This document shows positions 1 through 6,789 of a DNA stretch of 10,536 bases, piece by piece. Each line of letters starts with the position of its first letter. The stretch's first letter is position 1. Under the pieces are notes generated by a model, which had not been told where the DNA came from, made no database searches, and was given only the letters and a program-made list of their open reading frames with translations. The stretch spans positions 1 through 10,536 of the forward strand of contig JBOHCT010000156.1 in assembly GCA_050699055.1 (NCBI GenBank). The letters run 5' to 3'. A program made the position numbers and the translations under genes. The stretch comes from JBOHCT01 sp050699055. Lineage in GTDB: Bacteria; Actinomycetota; Actinomycetes; Streptosporangiales; JBOHCT01.

Positions 1-108
1 CTCGGACTCGTCGTACTCCGCGGCCAGCGGGGCGACGACCTCCCTCGCGAAGCGCTCGACCGTCTCGCGGAGGGCCTCGTGCTCGTCGTCGAGCCGATAG
101 TCCAACAC
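1..108 (-). CDS. Acyl-CoA dehydrogenase, N-terminal fragment (cut by window edge)
   Basis: Reading the minus strand from a GTG at 108 gives 36 codons open to the window edge. The peptide begins VLDYRLDDEHEALRETVERF and continues into AREVVAPLAAEYDES. This is the usual opening helix of acyl-CoA dehydrogenases (a short lead, then 'LRxTVRxFAxEVVAPxAxExD'), which are FAD flavoproteins that introduce the 2,3 double bond of acyl-CoA thioesters. A GGGGAG Shine-Dalgarno lies 7 nt upstream of the GTG. The active-site glutamate and substrate pocket are outside the window, so the chain-length or branched-chain class cannot be told. Nearby carboxyltransferase, enoyl-CoA hydratase and HMG-CoA lyase genes make an isovaleryl-CoA dehydrogenase-like role possible, by inference only. 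It is divergent from the GtrA gene. Confidence 0.75.
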   Translation of the reverse strand, partial: MLDYRLDDEHEALRETVERFAREVVAPLAAEYDESE

Positions 109-212
109 CTCGACACTCCCCAAGCGACGTACAGGAAACAATGCCAGCACCGATGCCGGACCGACAGAAATCCGCCCGCGGGCCCGGGACGACCGGGCAG
201 AATCAGTCGTCC

Positions 213-794
213 ATGGGCACGATCGTCTCACTGAACGAACACCTCGCCGCCAGGCGGAGGGGTCCGCTGGGGTTGCTCACCGCGGTCTACCTCACGTTTC
301 GCCAGCTCATCCACGAGGTGACGAAGTTCGGCCTGGTGGGGGCGACCGGCGCGGTCATCGACATCGGCGGCAACAACCTGCTGCACTTCGGCCTCGGCGC
401 GGGACCCCTCACCTCGAAGACGATCTCGCTCACCGCGGCAGCGACGTTCGCCTACGCCGGGAACCGGTACTGGACGTTCCGGCACCGCCAGCGCACCAAC
501 CTCGCCCGCGAGTACTTCCTCTACTTCGTCCTCAACGGCGTCGGGCTGCTGATCGCGCTGCTCTGCGTCGGCTTCACGGAGTACATACTGAAGATCCACG
601 GTCCGCTCGCCTACAACCTCTCCGCCAACGTCTTCGGGCTCGGCCTCGGCACGCTGTTCCGCTACTGGTCGTACAAGAAGTGGGTGTTCCTGCCGCCGGA
701 GGACCCACCGGTCGACCCGCACACGGGCCTGCCCGAGGCACCGCACGGCACCCGCGAGCCGCCCCCCGACGGCCGTCGACGCGAGGCCCGGTAG
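213..794 (+). CDS. GtrA-like (DPMS-flippase-like) polytopic membrane protein
   Basis: A 193-residue protein with four predicted membrane segments. Numbered from the upstream ATG at 141 they lie near residues 63-82, 92-108, 124-147 and 156-174. Family hallmarks are KFGLVGATGAVIDIGGNN in helix 1, the GNRYWTFRHR loop after helix 2, and the terminal FRYWSYKKWVF. GtrA proteins are thought to help move polyprenyl-linked sugars across the membrane for cell-wall or glycolipid glycosylation; the substrate here is unknown. A Pro/Arg-rich cytoplasmic tail follows the last helix. Start choice: the frame is open from ATG 141, but codons 1-24 often end in A or T, unlike the rest of the gene, and ATG 141 lies only 32 bp from the divergent acyl-CoA dehydrogenase start. 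ATG 213 has a CAGAAT hexamer 9 nt upstream, compatible with a leaderless mRNA. The stop is 3 bp from the stop of the convergent carboxylase gene. Confidence 0.88.
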   Translation: MGTIVSLNEHLAARRRGPLGLLTAVYLTFRQLIHEVTKFGLVGATGAVIDIGGNNLLHFGLGAGPLTSKTISLTAAATFAYAGNRYWTFRHRQRTNLAREYFLYFVLNGVGLLIALLCVGFTEYILKIHGPLAYNLSANVFGLGLGTLFRYWSYKKWVFLPPEDPPVDPHTGLPEAPHGTREPPPDGRRREAR

Positions 795-797
795 CGG

Positions 798-2378
798 TCA
801 CACCGGGCTGACGCCGTGGCGGCGCAGTGAGAACACGCGGTCCTTGTCCGCGTACGCGGCGTAGCGGCGCGCGAGCTGGGCGCGCAGGTCCTCCGGCTCG
901 ACGATCGCGTCGACCACGAGCTCGCTGGCGAGCCGGACGATGTCGATGTCGGCTTCGTACTCGTCGCGCAGCTTCGCGACGTACGCTTCGCGCTCGGCTT
1001 CGTCCTCTATCGTCTGGATCTTGTTGTAGTAGACCGCGTTGACGGCCGCCTCGGCCCCCATGACCGCGATCTTCGCGGTCGGCAGCGCGAGCGTCGCGTC
1101 GGGCTCGAACCCCGGGCCGGCCATGGCGTACAGCCCCGCGCCGTACGCCTTGCGTACGATCACCGAGATCTTGGGCACAGTCGCCTCGGACACGGCGGTG
1201 ATCAGCTTGGCGCCGTGGCGGATGATGCCTTCGCGCTCGACGGCGGTACCGACCATGAACCCTGGTACGTCGGCGAGGAACAGCAGCGGGACGTTGAACG
1301 CGTCGCAGAGGTTGATGAACCGCGTGGCCTTGTCGGCCGAGTCGACGAAGAGGACCCCACCTTTGAACATCGGGTTGTTGGCGACGACGCCGACCGTACG
1401 GCCGTCGAGCCGGCAGAAGCCGGTCACGACCTCCTTGGCCCACAGCGCGTGGACCTCAAAGAACGACCCCTCGTCCAGCACGCCGCGCACGAGCCTGCGC
1501 ATGTCGAACGCCTGCCGCTCATTCGGGGGAACGAGCTCGCGAAGATCAGTCGGCTTCGGATCGCGGGGCTGGCCGCGCGGCGGCTCCTCCCGCCAGTTCG
1601 ACGGAAGGTAGGAGAGGAAGTCGCACACGGCCGCGAGGGCCTCCGGCTCGTCCTTGGCGAGATAGTGGCCGCACCCGGAGACCGAGCAATGCATCCGGGC
1701 CCCGCCCATGTCCTCGAGCGTGGTCTTCTCCTTGACCACCATCTCGACCATGCGCGGGCTGCCGAGGTACATGGAGGCGTTGCCTTCGACCATCGCGACG
1801 TAGTCGCAGAACGCCGGGATGTACGCCCCGCCGGCCGCCGACGGCCCGAAGAGCGCGCACACCTGGGGAATCGCGCCGGACGCGCGTACTTGCGTGTGGA
1901 AGATCCTGCCGGCGCCGCGACGGCCGGGGAACATCGCGACCTGGTCGGTGATGCGGGCCCCTGCGGAGTCGACGAGATAGACCATCGGGACGCGGTGGCG
2001 GTACGCCGTCTCGATGACGCGGATGATCTTCTCGACCGTGGGCGCGCCCCAGGAGCCCGCCTTGACCGTCGAGTCGTTCGCCATGATCGCGACCCGCCGG
2101 CCGCCCACGGTCGCCATGCCGGTGACGACGGCGTCGGTCGGCAGATCGCCGGCCGATACGCTGGCGTACAGACCGTCCTCGACGAACGACCCCTCGTCGA
2201 CGAGGAGGCGGATGCGCTCGCGGGCGAACAGCTTGCCTTTTCCGGCATTGGCATCGTGGTACTTCCGCGCCCCACCCTGCTCGACACGCCGCCGCAGCTC
2301 GGCGAGGCGAGGGTGGCCGGGAGCGTCTGAGGCGGGGCCCGTGGTGTCGTCGGCGGTCACGAGGGCGAGCCTACCCAT
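798..2378 (-). CDS. Acyl-CoA carboxylase beta chain (carboxyltransferase), methylcrotonyl-CoA-like
   Basis: A 526-residue biotin-dependent carboxyltransferase, normal length for the family. It moves CO2 from biotin (carried on a separate alpha chain not seen here) to an acyl-CoA. It has two crotonase-fold halves. The N-half has KGKLFARERIRLLVDEGSF (about 48-65), DSAGARITDQ (137-146) and the oxyanion loop GPSAAGGAYIP (178-188). The C-half has NNPMFKGGVLFVDSADKA (334-351), ADVPGFMVG (369-377) and RKAYGAGLYAMAGPGFEPDA (409-428). The AGGAYIP form resembles methylcrotonyl- or geranyl-CoA carboxylases more than propionyl-CoA carboxylases, so a leucine-pathway substrate is a reasonable inference. 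Start: ATG 2378 has GGGAG 13 nt upstream. GTG 2360, six codons in, is an alternative with TAGG 9 nt upstream. The frame stays open upstream through the repeat region, but that extension is not carboxylase-like. Confidence 0.92.
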   Translation of the reverse strand: MGRLALVTADDTTGPASDAPGHPRLAELRRRVEQGGARKYHDANAGKGKLFARERIRLLVDEGSFVEDGLYASVSAGDLPTDAVVTGMATVGGRRVAIMANDSTVKAGSWGAPTVEKIIRVIETAYRHRVPMVYLVDSAGARITDQVAMFPGRRGAGRIFHTQVRASGAIPQVCALFGPSAAGGAYIPAFCDYVAMVEGNASMYLGSPRMVEMVVKEKTTLEDMGGARMHCSVSGCGHYLAKDEPEALAAVCDFLSYLPSNWREEPPRGQPRDPKPTDLRELVPPNERQAFDMRRLVRGVLDEGSFFEVHALWAKEVVTGFCRLDGRTVGVVANNPMFKGGVLFVDSADKATRFINLCDAFNVPLLFLADVPGFMVGTAVEREGIIRHGAKLITAVSEATVPKISVIVRKAYGAGLYAMAGPGFEPDATLALPTAKIAVMGAEAAVNAVYYNKIQTIEDEAEREAYVAKLRDEYEADIDIVRLASELVVDAIVEPEDLRAQLARRYAAYADKDRVFSLRRHGVSPV

Positions 2379-2446
2379 CCGGCACGCGCGACTCCCGCCC
2401 CCGGCGGGCGCCTGACCAACCGCGCCGCCCGGGCCGCCGACCCCGA

Positions 2447-2612
2447 CGTCTGACAAACCGCGCCACCCACGGCCCGATCCCTCGGACGCCACCCTTCGCG
2501 CCAGTGGGCGTCTGACCGATTGCGCCACCCCCGGCCCGTACACTCAGACGCCCCCGCGGGACTCGACCCGACGTCTGAGGAATCGCGCCACTCCTGACCC
2601 GCGACCTCAGAC
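2447..2612. repeat. Array of three imperfect palindromic repeats, 62-63 bp period
   Basis: Three tandem units share the form 'cGTCTGA - about 6 nt - CGCCAC - GC-rich - TCAGACg', so each can fold back on itself. Unit 1: CGTCTGA 2447-2453 with TCGGACG 2482-2488 (one mismatch, still G-U pairable). Unit 2: GGGCGTCTGA 2506-2515 with TCAGACGCCC 2544-2553, a perfect 10-bp inverted repeat around a 28-nt spacer. Unit 3: GTCTGAGG 2573-2580 with CCTCAGAC 2605-2612, perfect 8 bp. The left arms are spaced 62 and 63 bp apart. A decayed fourth copy of the left half (CCTGACCAACCGCGCC) starts at 2411. The array fills most of the region between the divergent carboxylase and MaoC starts. I do not recognise it as a named element; REP-like DNA, a small MITE cluster or hairpins in the carboxylase leader are all possible. 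Confidence 0.8.
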
Positions 2613-2656
2613 ACCTGGGCCGCGGCGCACAGAACGGCCATGGCAGAGTCTTGGGC

Positions 2657-3139
2657 GTGACGACGCTGTACTTCGAGGACCTCGAGCCCGGCCGCACCTA
2701 CGACCTGGGAGAGGTGGCGGTCGACGAGCAGGAGATGGTCGACTTCGCCCGCCGCTTCGACCCGCAGCCGTTCCACGTGGACCCCGAAGCGGCGAAAGAC
2801 ACGCCTTTCGGCGGCCTGATCGCGAGCGGCTGGTACACCTGCGCGCTGTTCATGCGGATGTACGTCGACACCGTTGTCTCCCGCACCGTCAGCCACGGCT
2901 CCCCGGGTGGGGATGAGCTGCGCTGGCTCGCCCCCGTCCGCGCCGGCGACGTGCTCCACGGTCGACTCACGATCCTCGACAGCTGGCGGTCGTCCAAGCG
3001 ACCCGATCGTGGGACCGTGTTGATCCAGAGCGAGTTGCTCCGCGACGGCGAGCCGGTGCTGCGGATGAAGTTCCGCGGCATGTTCGGCCGTCGCCCGCCC
3101 GCACCCGACTACCTACGCGGCCCCACTGAAAGACGTTGA
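2657..3139 (+). CDS. MaoC-like (hotdog-fold) enoyl-CoA hydratase/dehydratase
   Basis: A 160-residue single-hotdog protein of the MaoC/(R)-hydratase family, which adds water to or removes it from acyl-CoA thioesters. It shows YFEDLEPGRTYDLG near the start and then the hydratase motif FARRFDPQPFHVDP, with the catalytic pair Asp35 and His40 present in the usual D-x4-H spacing. FGGLIASGWYTCALFMRM follows, forming the central hotdog helix, and the usual DELRWLAPVRAGDVL strand comes later. Start: GTG 2657 gives MTTLYFEDLE, the normal family N-terminus; a TTG two codons earlier (2651) is in frame. The Shine-Dalgarno is weak. It is divergent from the carboxylase gene across the palindromic array and may take part in the same acyl-CoA pathway. 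The actual substrate cannot be told from sequence. Confidence 0.87.
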   Translation: MTTLYFEDLEPGRTYDLGEVAVDEQEMVDFARRFDPQPFHVDPEAAKDTPFGGLIASGWYTCALFMRMYVDTVVSRTVSHGSPGGDELRWLAPVRAGDVLHGRLTILDSWRSSKRPDRGTVLIQSELLRDGEPVLRMKFRGMFGRRPPAPDYLRGPTERR

Positions 3140-3243
3140 CACCAGGAACGGACCGTCTGGCCACCCTGACCAACGTCCCGGTGCGGTAACCGTCCCCTCC
3201 GAGCCGCGTGAGCCTTCCCGTGGTGAGACGATCTGGTGGCGAT

Positions 3244-3672
3244 ATGGACGAGATTTTCTGGATCGGGGCCGCCTTCGCCAGTCTCGGGCTCTGCTTCGTG
3301 GTCGGGGGTGTGTACGCGTGGCTGTCCGGCCGCTCCTTCCAGCGGGCAGCGCTGCGGACGCGAGGGACGGTGACCGAGCTGCGTGTGGTACGCGGGCCCT
3401 CGCGACCCGCGGAGCACAGGACCGGCACGACCTATGCACCGGTGCTGGCGTTCCGCACTCACGCGGGTCAGGAGGCCCACGCAGTCAGCTGGATGTCGCA
3501 CATGCCGCCGATCGCCCGGGTCGGCCAGATCGTCCCGGTGCTGTACGATCCCCGCGACCCGTCATCGGCGATCATCGATCGGCCTGGTGCGCGCGGCGGG
3601 CTCGTTTCGGCCGCGGCTATCGGGTTCGGTGCGTTGGGGAGCGTGGTCGGGCTCGTGATCCTGCTGGGTTGA
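3244..3672 (+). CDS. DUF3592-like two-helix membrane protein
   Basis: A 142-residue protein with a membrane helix near residues 5-27, a beta-rich central domain of about 90 residues (RTRGTVTELRVVRG, YAPVLAFRTHAGQEA, VGQIVPVLYDPRDPSSAII), and a second helix near 119-141. The pattern 'RGTVxELR...YxPVxxFxTxxG...VGxxVPVLYDPxDPxxA' is that of DUF3592 proteins, whose function is not known. Start: ATG 3244 has GGTGG 4 nt upstream; an in-frame GTG at 3208 lacks a good ribosome site and adds a non-hydrophobic lead. A gap of 104 bp separates it from MaoC, so it could be cotranscribed or have its own promoter. It ends convergent with the propeller gene, leaving 94 bp that hold no clear terminator. Confidence 0.78.
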   Translation: MDEIFWIGAAFASLGLCFVVGGVYAWLSGRSFQRAALRTRGTVTELRVVRGPSRPAEHRTGTTYAPVLAFRTHAGQEAHAVSWMSHMPPIARVGQIVPVLYDPRDPSSAIIDRPGARGGLVSAAAIGFGALGSVVGLVILLG

Positions 3673-3766
3673 CTCCTGTAGCGGCGTGCGGCAACTCCCG
3701 GCCCTCGTCGCCGATGTGCACACCGCCCCCGGGGGCTTATCGCGGGGAAGCCGGTACGCAGCCCGC

Positions 3767-4957
3767 CTAGCGCGGGGCACTCCTGACAGCGACCTGGTCG
3801 ATCTGCGGCAGCTTGACCCGCACGCCGCGAACGTGCCCGGTACGCGCGTAGACGGCGAACAGGTTCTTCCCATTCGCGACGAAGAGCCAGCGGCTGTCCG
3901 GGGACCAGGCCAGCGAACCCGCAGGGAACGGTGCTCCTTGCCCTTGTTCGAGCGACACGGCGAGCCGGTGGTCGGCGCCGGAGGCGAGGTCGACCAGGTG
4001 GAGGGTGATCTCTCCGGCGCCGCGGACGCGAAAGACCGCGGCGGTGGAACCGTCGGGCGAGATCGACCCGAGGCGCGATCTCCTGTCCGCTACGTGGCCG
4101 GGAAGCTCGTGTCTGGCGCCGCTGGCTCGCTCGATGACGACGCGCGTGCAACGGTGCCGGTCGTCGCACTCGATGGCTAGCCAGCCGGTCGGCCCGACGG
4201 CAGTCACTCTTCCTGTAGTGACACGGTGGGGTCCATCGGACCGCATGTCGTACACACCACCCGTGGCGGTGACCAGCGGGTAGCCGCCACCGTCTGAGAC
4301 CGCCCAGCCGGCGCCCGCCGGAAGTGCTATGGATACCCCCGTCTTGCTTCCGTGCAGGCCGACCAGCGACATCTTCTGGCGTGTCTCCCGCTGCGCCCAC
4401 ACCCACACCTGACCTGGCTTCGGGCCGGGGATCACCGGGCCTCCATGGCCCAGCGCGCCCCGCAGCTTGTGCGCGCGCTCGCCGTCCGGCACGGCGTAGC
4501 CGGGCACCGAGTCCCACGGACGAATGACCGCGCGGTCCGGACCGACGAGGAACGACACCGGGCCGCCGCTATCCAGGTAGGGGACCTTGGTACGCGTGAT
4601 CCGTCCCCGCGCGAGCTGGATACGGACGACCTCGTCGGGTCCTCGACCGAACAGCTCCCACCCGGCCGTCACCCCCAGCAGCCGGTGACCCACCTTGGTG
4701 ACCGTCACCGGCGACGACGTGGCCGAAGGGGTGGCCGACTGGCCGTCCGGCGAGGAGACGGACCGTGTCGGTGTCGGCGTGGACGTCGACGACGCGGACG
4801 GCTCGCCCCCATGCTGGATCTCGGCCACGATCAGGACCGCGACGACGGCCGCTCCCACGACCCATAGCCACCGAGGCCATCGGCTCCGCGGGCGCGACGA
4901 GCCGAACCGGAGTTCGTCCCGGTCCTCGTCGGGCGGCTGAGGGTCGTCGCGGTCCAC
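3767..4957 (-). CDS. Membrane-anchored extracytoplasmic propeller-like protein, function unknown
   Basis: A 396-residue protein. Residues 1-29 are acidic then Arg-rich. A single membrane helix follows at about 30-47 (LWVVGAAVVAVLIVAEI), then a Ser/Thr/Pro-rich linker (51-83), and then a beta-strand-rich domain to the end. Two segments, SISPDGSTAAVF and LAWSPDSRWLFVA, match the TolB/PD40-like blade pattern 'xSPDGxxxAF', so a beta-propeller outside the membrane is likely. ECDDRHRCT could form a small disulfide loop. There is no lipobox and no catalytic motif. I do not recognise a named family. The start is a GTG at 4957 with GAGGG almost touching it, which is unusually close, so the start is moderately uncertain. 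It is divergent from the nitrilase-like gene across 216 bp. Confidence 0.72.
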   Translation of the reverse strand: MDRDDPQPPDEDRDELRFGSSRPRSRWPRWLWVVGAAVVAVLIVAEIQHGGEPSASSTSTPTPTRSVSSPDGQSATPSATSSPVTVTKVGHRLLGVTAGWELFGRGPDEVVRIQLARGRITRTKVPYLDSGGPVSFLVGPDRAVIRPWDSVPGYAVPDGERAHKLRGALGHGGPVIPGPKPGQVWVWAQRETRQKMSLVGLHGSKTGVSIALPAGAGWAVSDGGGYPLVTATGGVYDMRSDGPHRVTTGRVTAVGPTGWLAIECDDRHRCTRVVIERASGARHELPGHVADRRSRLGSISPDGSTAAVFRVRGAGEITLHLVDLASGADHRLAVSLEQGQGAPFPAGSLAWSPDSRWLFVANGKNLFAVYARTGHVRGVRVKLPQIDQVAVRSAPR

Positions 4958-5173
4958 ACCCTCATGATCCGCTAATCAGCGCCGTACGCACGAGGCTCGC
5001 GGCACAGGCCCGCTCGTGCCGCCAGGTTTCACGCCGAGGTCTCCCCACCTGTCCACAAGACGACGCTTTTCCACGACTTCGGGGCAGGCCTTTCGCCCGG
5101 CGGCGGGCGGCGGCACCCTGGAGACACCGCAAGCCGTTCGGGTAGGCAAGCCGTTCGGGTAGGGAGGTCGTCG
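4958..5173. promoter_or_regulatory. Divergent intergenic region with a 17-bp tandem duplication
   Basis: This 216-bp gap lies between the start of the propeller gene (minus) and the start of the nitrilase-like gene (plus), so it must hold promoters for both or be a leader for one. No convincing -35/-10 pair was found by eye. The visible structure is a perfect tandem repeat with a 17-bp period, CAAGCCGTTCGGGTAGG at 5130-5146 and again at 5147-5163. The second copy runs directly into the AGGGAGG ribosome site of the nitrilase-like gene. Confidence 0.45.
5130..5163 (+). repeat. Perfect 17-bp direct repeat x2 upstream of the nitrilase-like gene
   Basis: Two adjacent identical copies of CAAGCCGTTCGGGTAGG lie 11 bp before the ATG at 5174. 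The end of copy 2 (TAGG) contributes to the AGGGAGG Shine-Dalgarno, while copy 1 ends TAGGCAAG. It could be a duplicated protein-binding site or a recent slippage duplication. Confidence 0.85.
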
Positions 5174-6259
5174 ATGGTCGAGCCGTACCAAGTCGTCGGA
5201 TTGGTCCAGGCGATGCGCGGCGTGCGCAGGCGCGACGAGATCAGGTGGAACCTGGAGCAGATCTCCCATCTGTTCAAGGCGGCGTCGTGGCTCACCGGTC
5301 TCGACCTGCCCGTCCGACTGGTGGCGATCCCAGAGGGCGGGCTGCAGGGGTTCACCGACGAGATCTTCGACGCCGACCACGAGGAGTACGCCAGGGAGTG
5401 CGCGATCGACATCCCCGGCCCGGAGGCCGACTATCTCGGTGGGCTCGCCCGCCAGTGGAGCGTGTTCGTCATGGCGCAGGCCAAGGCCCGCCATCCCGAG
5501 TTCCCCGGCAGGTTCTTCAACGTGGGATTCGTGATCGACCCCGAGGGCGAGGTGGTCCTCGAGCACTACAAGGTCGCGCCGCTGCAGCCGGTCGAGCACT
5601 CCGTCACGCCACACAATGTGTGGGACCGCTGGGTGGAGCTGTACGGGCGGACCCTCGACGCCTTCTACCCCGTCGCCGACACCGCGATCGGCCGCCTCGG
5701 GGTCTTGATGGCCAACGAGGCATCGTATCCGGAGAACGCCCGTGGCCTGGCGATGAACGGCGCGGAAGTGCTCTACCGAGGCCCCTATCCGGCCCCGCAC
5801 ACGCCCAACGGCTTCTTCGAGATCCAAAACCGCGCACGGGCACTCGACAACAACGTCTATGTCATCGCGATGAACCAGGGCACGTACTACCTCGACGCGG
5901 AGACCGACATCCCCATCGACACCTTCGGCGGCAACTCGATGATCGTCGACTACAGGGGCCAGATCGTGGGCCGGCTCGACCACGGAGGCGGCGCCTCATG
6001 GGTGGCGGGGACCATCGACATCGAGGCGCTGCGGCGCTTCCGGGCGAGCGCGCAGTGGGACAACTGGCTCAAGGACCTCACGACAGAGCAGTACCAGGTC
6101 ATCTACGACCAGCCCGTCTACCCTAAGAACCTGTACCTCGACAGGAAGCCCTACACCCACGACGAGTACCGTCGCGAGGTCACCGAGCCGCAGATCGAGC
6201 TCATGCACAAACGCGGCGTCTGGGCACGTCCCGACGCCGGGCAGGGAGGGTCGCCATGA
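5174..6259 (+). CDS. Nitrilase-superfamily protein lacking the catalytic cysteine
   Basis: A 361-residue carbon-nitrogen hydrolase fold. Triad positions: Glu54 in VAIPEGGLQGF and Lys133 in EHYKVAP are present, and so is the extra glutamate Glu141. The nucleophile-elbow segment reads RLGVLMANEASYPE, where active members have 'GxxICYDxxFPE', so residue 180 is Ala (codon GCC) instead of Cys. The only cysteine in the protein is Cys76 (ARECAID), which is not at that position. The downstream fold is intact (NGAEVLYRGPYPAPHTPNG, EIQNRARALDNNVYVIAMNQ, FGGNSMIVDYRGQIVG), with a long C-terminal extension after about residue 270. The gene is therefore not decayed; it encodes a pseudoenzyme or one with altered chemistry. 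AGGGAGG lies 6 nt before the ATG. The stop overlaps the next start (ATGA), so the two are coupled. The superfamily includes uncharacterised subgroups, and the substrate is unknown. Confidence 0.85.
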   Translation: MVEPYQVVGLVQAMRGVRRRDEIRWNLEQISHLFKAASWLTGLDLPVRLVAIPEGGLQGFTDEIFDADHEEYARECAIDIPGPEADYLGGLARQWSVFVMAQAKARHPEFPGRFFNVGFVIDPEGEVVLEHYKVAPLQPVEHSVTPHNVWDRWVELYGRTLDAFYPVADTAIGRLGVLMANEASYPENARGLAMNGAEVLYRGPYPAPHTPNGFFEIQNRARALDNNVYVIAMNQGTYYLDAETDIPIDTFGGNSMIVDYRGQIVGRLDHGGGASWVAGTIDIEALRRFRASAQWDNWLKDLTTEQYQVIYDQPVYPKNLYLDRKPYTHDEYRREVTEPQIELMHKRGVWARPDAGQGGSP

Positions 6260-6789
6260 CCACGCACGACCGGGCTCGTCCCCCGCGCCGCGAGGACGTC
6301 TCCCGTCACCTGGAGGACCTGCGCACCCACACCTACGAAGGGGCCGAGCCACGGGAGGCCCGGGTGGAGCTCTTCCGCAAGGCGGCCGATCTGCTGGATC
6401 CGGTTATCCGGGAGGTGCTCGACGAGACCGACGCTGTGTTCCTCGAGGGGACAGGCGAGATCTCCGGGAACGTCGGCCAAGAGGAGGACGGCGGCTGGCG
6501 CGCCACGTGGGCGCTGTCCTGGCCGGCGCAGCGGGAGGCTACGTCGCGGGATGGCGGTAAGGTGCCAGCCATCCAGGTGATGGTCCTCTTCACTCCCGGC
6601 TTCACCCATCCGCACTTCTGCGGGACCGTCGCCGGAATGTGGCCATGCCAGGTGACCAGCGAGGAGGACGCGCGGCGGCAGGAGCTGATCATCCGGGCGA
6701 TCACGGAGTCGGAGCTGCATCAGCGGATCCTCGAGGGCCGATGGCAGATCGTGCCGGCGTTCGCGGACCGACACGCGCCAGCCGGGTAA
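6256..6789 (+). CDS. Uncharacterised soluble protein coupled to the nitrilase-like gene
   Basis: I do not recognise this 177-residue protein. Its ATG overlaps the stop of the preceding gene by four bases (ATGA at 6256-6259) and has its own strong GGGAGGG site 5 nt upstream, so the two proteins are probably made together. There is no signal peptide or membrane helix. The N-terminal 60 residues are charged and helical. A central part is beta-rich (FLEGTGEISGNVG, WRATWALSWPA, IQVMVLFTPG). Next comes a conserved-looking turn, THPHFCGTVAGMWPC (His118, His120, Cys122, Cys131), and the protein ends in a helix (EEDARRQELIIRAITESELHQ). The His/Cys cluster could bind a metal or supply a nucleophile, but that is speculation. 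Codon use matches the neighbours. Confidence 0.82.
   Translation: MTTHDRARPPRREDVSRHLEDLRTHTYEGAEPREARVELFRKAADLLDPVIREVLDETDAVFLEGTGEISGNVGQEEDGGWRATWALSWPAQREATSRDGGKVPAIQVMVLFTPGFTHPHFCGTVAGMWPCQVTSEEDARRQELIIRAITESELHQRILEGRWQIVPAFADRHAPAG

Noticed and set aside
1215..2330. Long plus-strand open frame of 371 codons opposite the carboxylase gene
   Set aside because: It is the antisense shadow of a strongly supported carboxyltransferase. Its Arg/Ala/Gly/Asp-heavy sequence has no motif and arises from high GC at third positions.
2379..2543. Upstream extension of the carboxylase reading frame to 581 codons
   Set aside because: The extension translates the palindromic array (WRGLSDV-like repeats) and has no counterpart in the enzyme family; ATG 2378 or GTG 2360 fits the normal length.
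2379..2656. CRISPR array as an explanation of the repeats
   Set aside because: Only three units, with internal inverted arms, imperfect repeats, no unique equal-length spacers and no cas gene nearby.
3136..3141. TTGACA hexamer as a -35 promoter box for the DUF3592 gene
   Set aside because: It overlaps the MaoC stop codon, and no TANNNT-like -10 box lies 16-19 bp downstream.
3725..3736. GCCCCCGGGGGC palindrome between the convergent DUF3592 and propeller genes as a terminator
   Set aside because: It has no loop bases and only six base pairs; in DNA this GC-rich such short palindromes arise by chance. No stronger hairpin was seen in 3673-3766.
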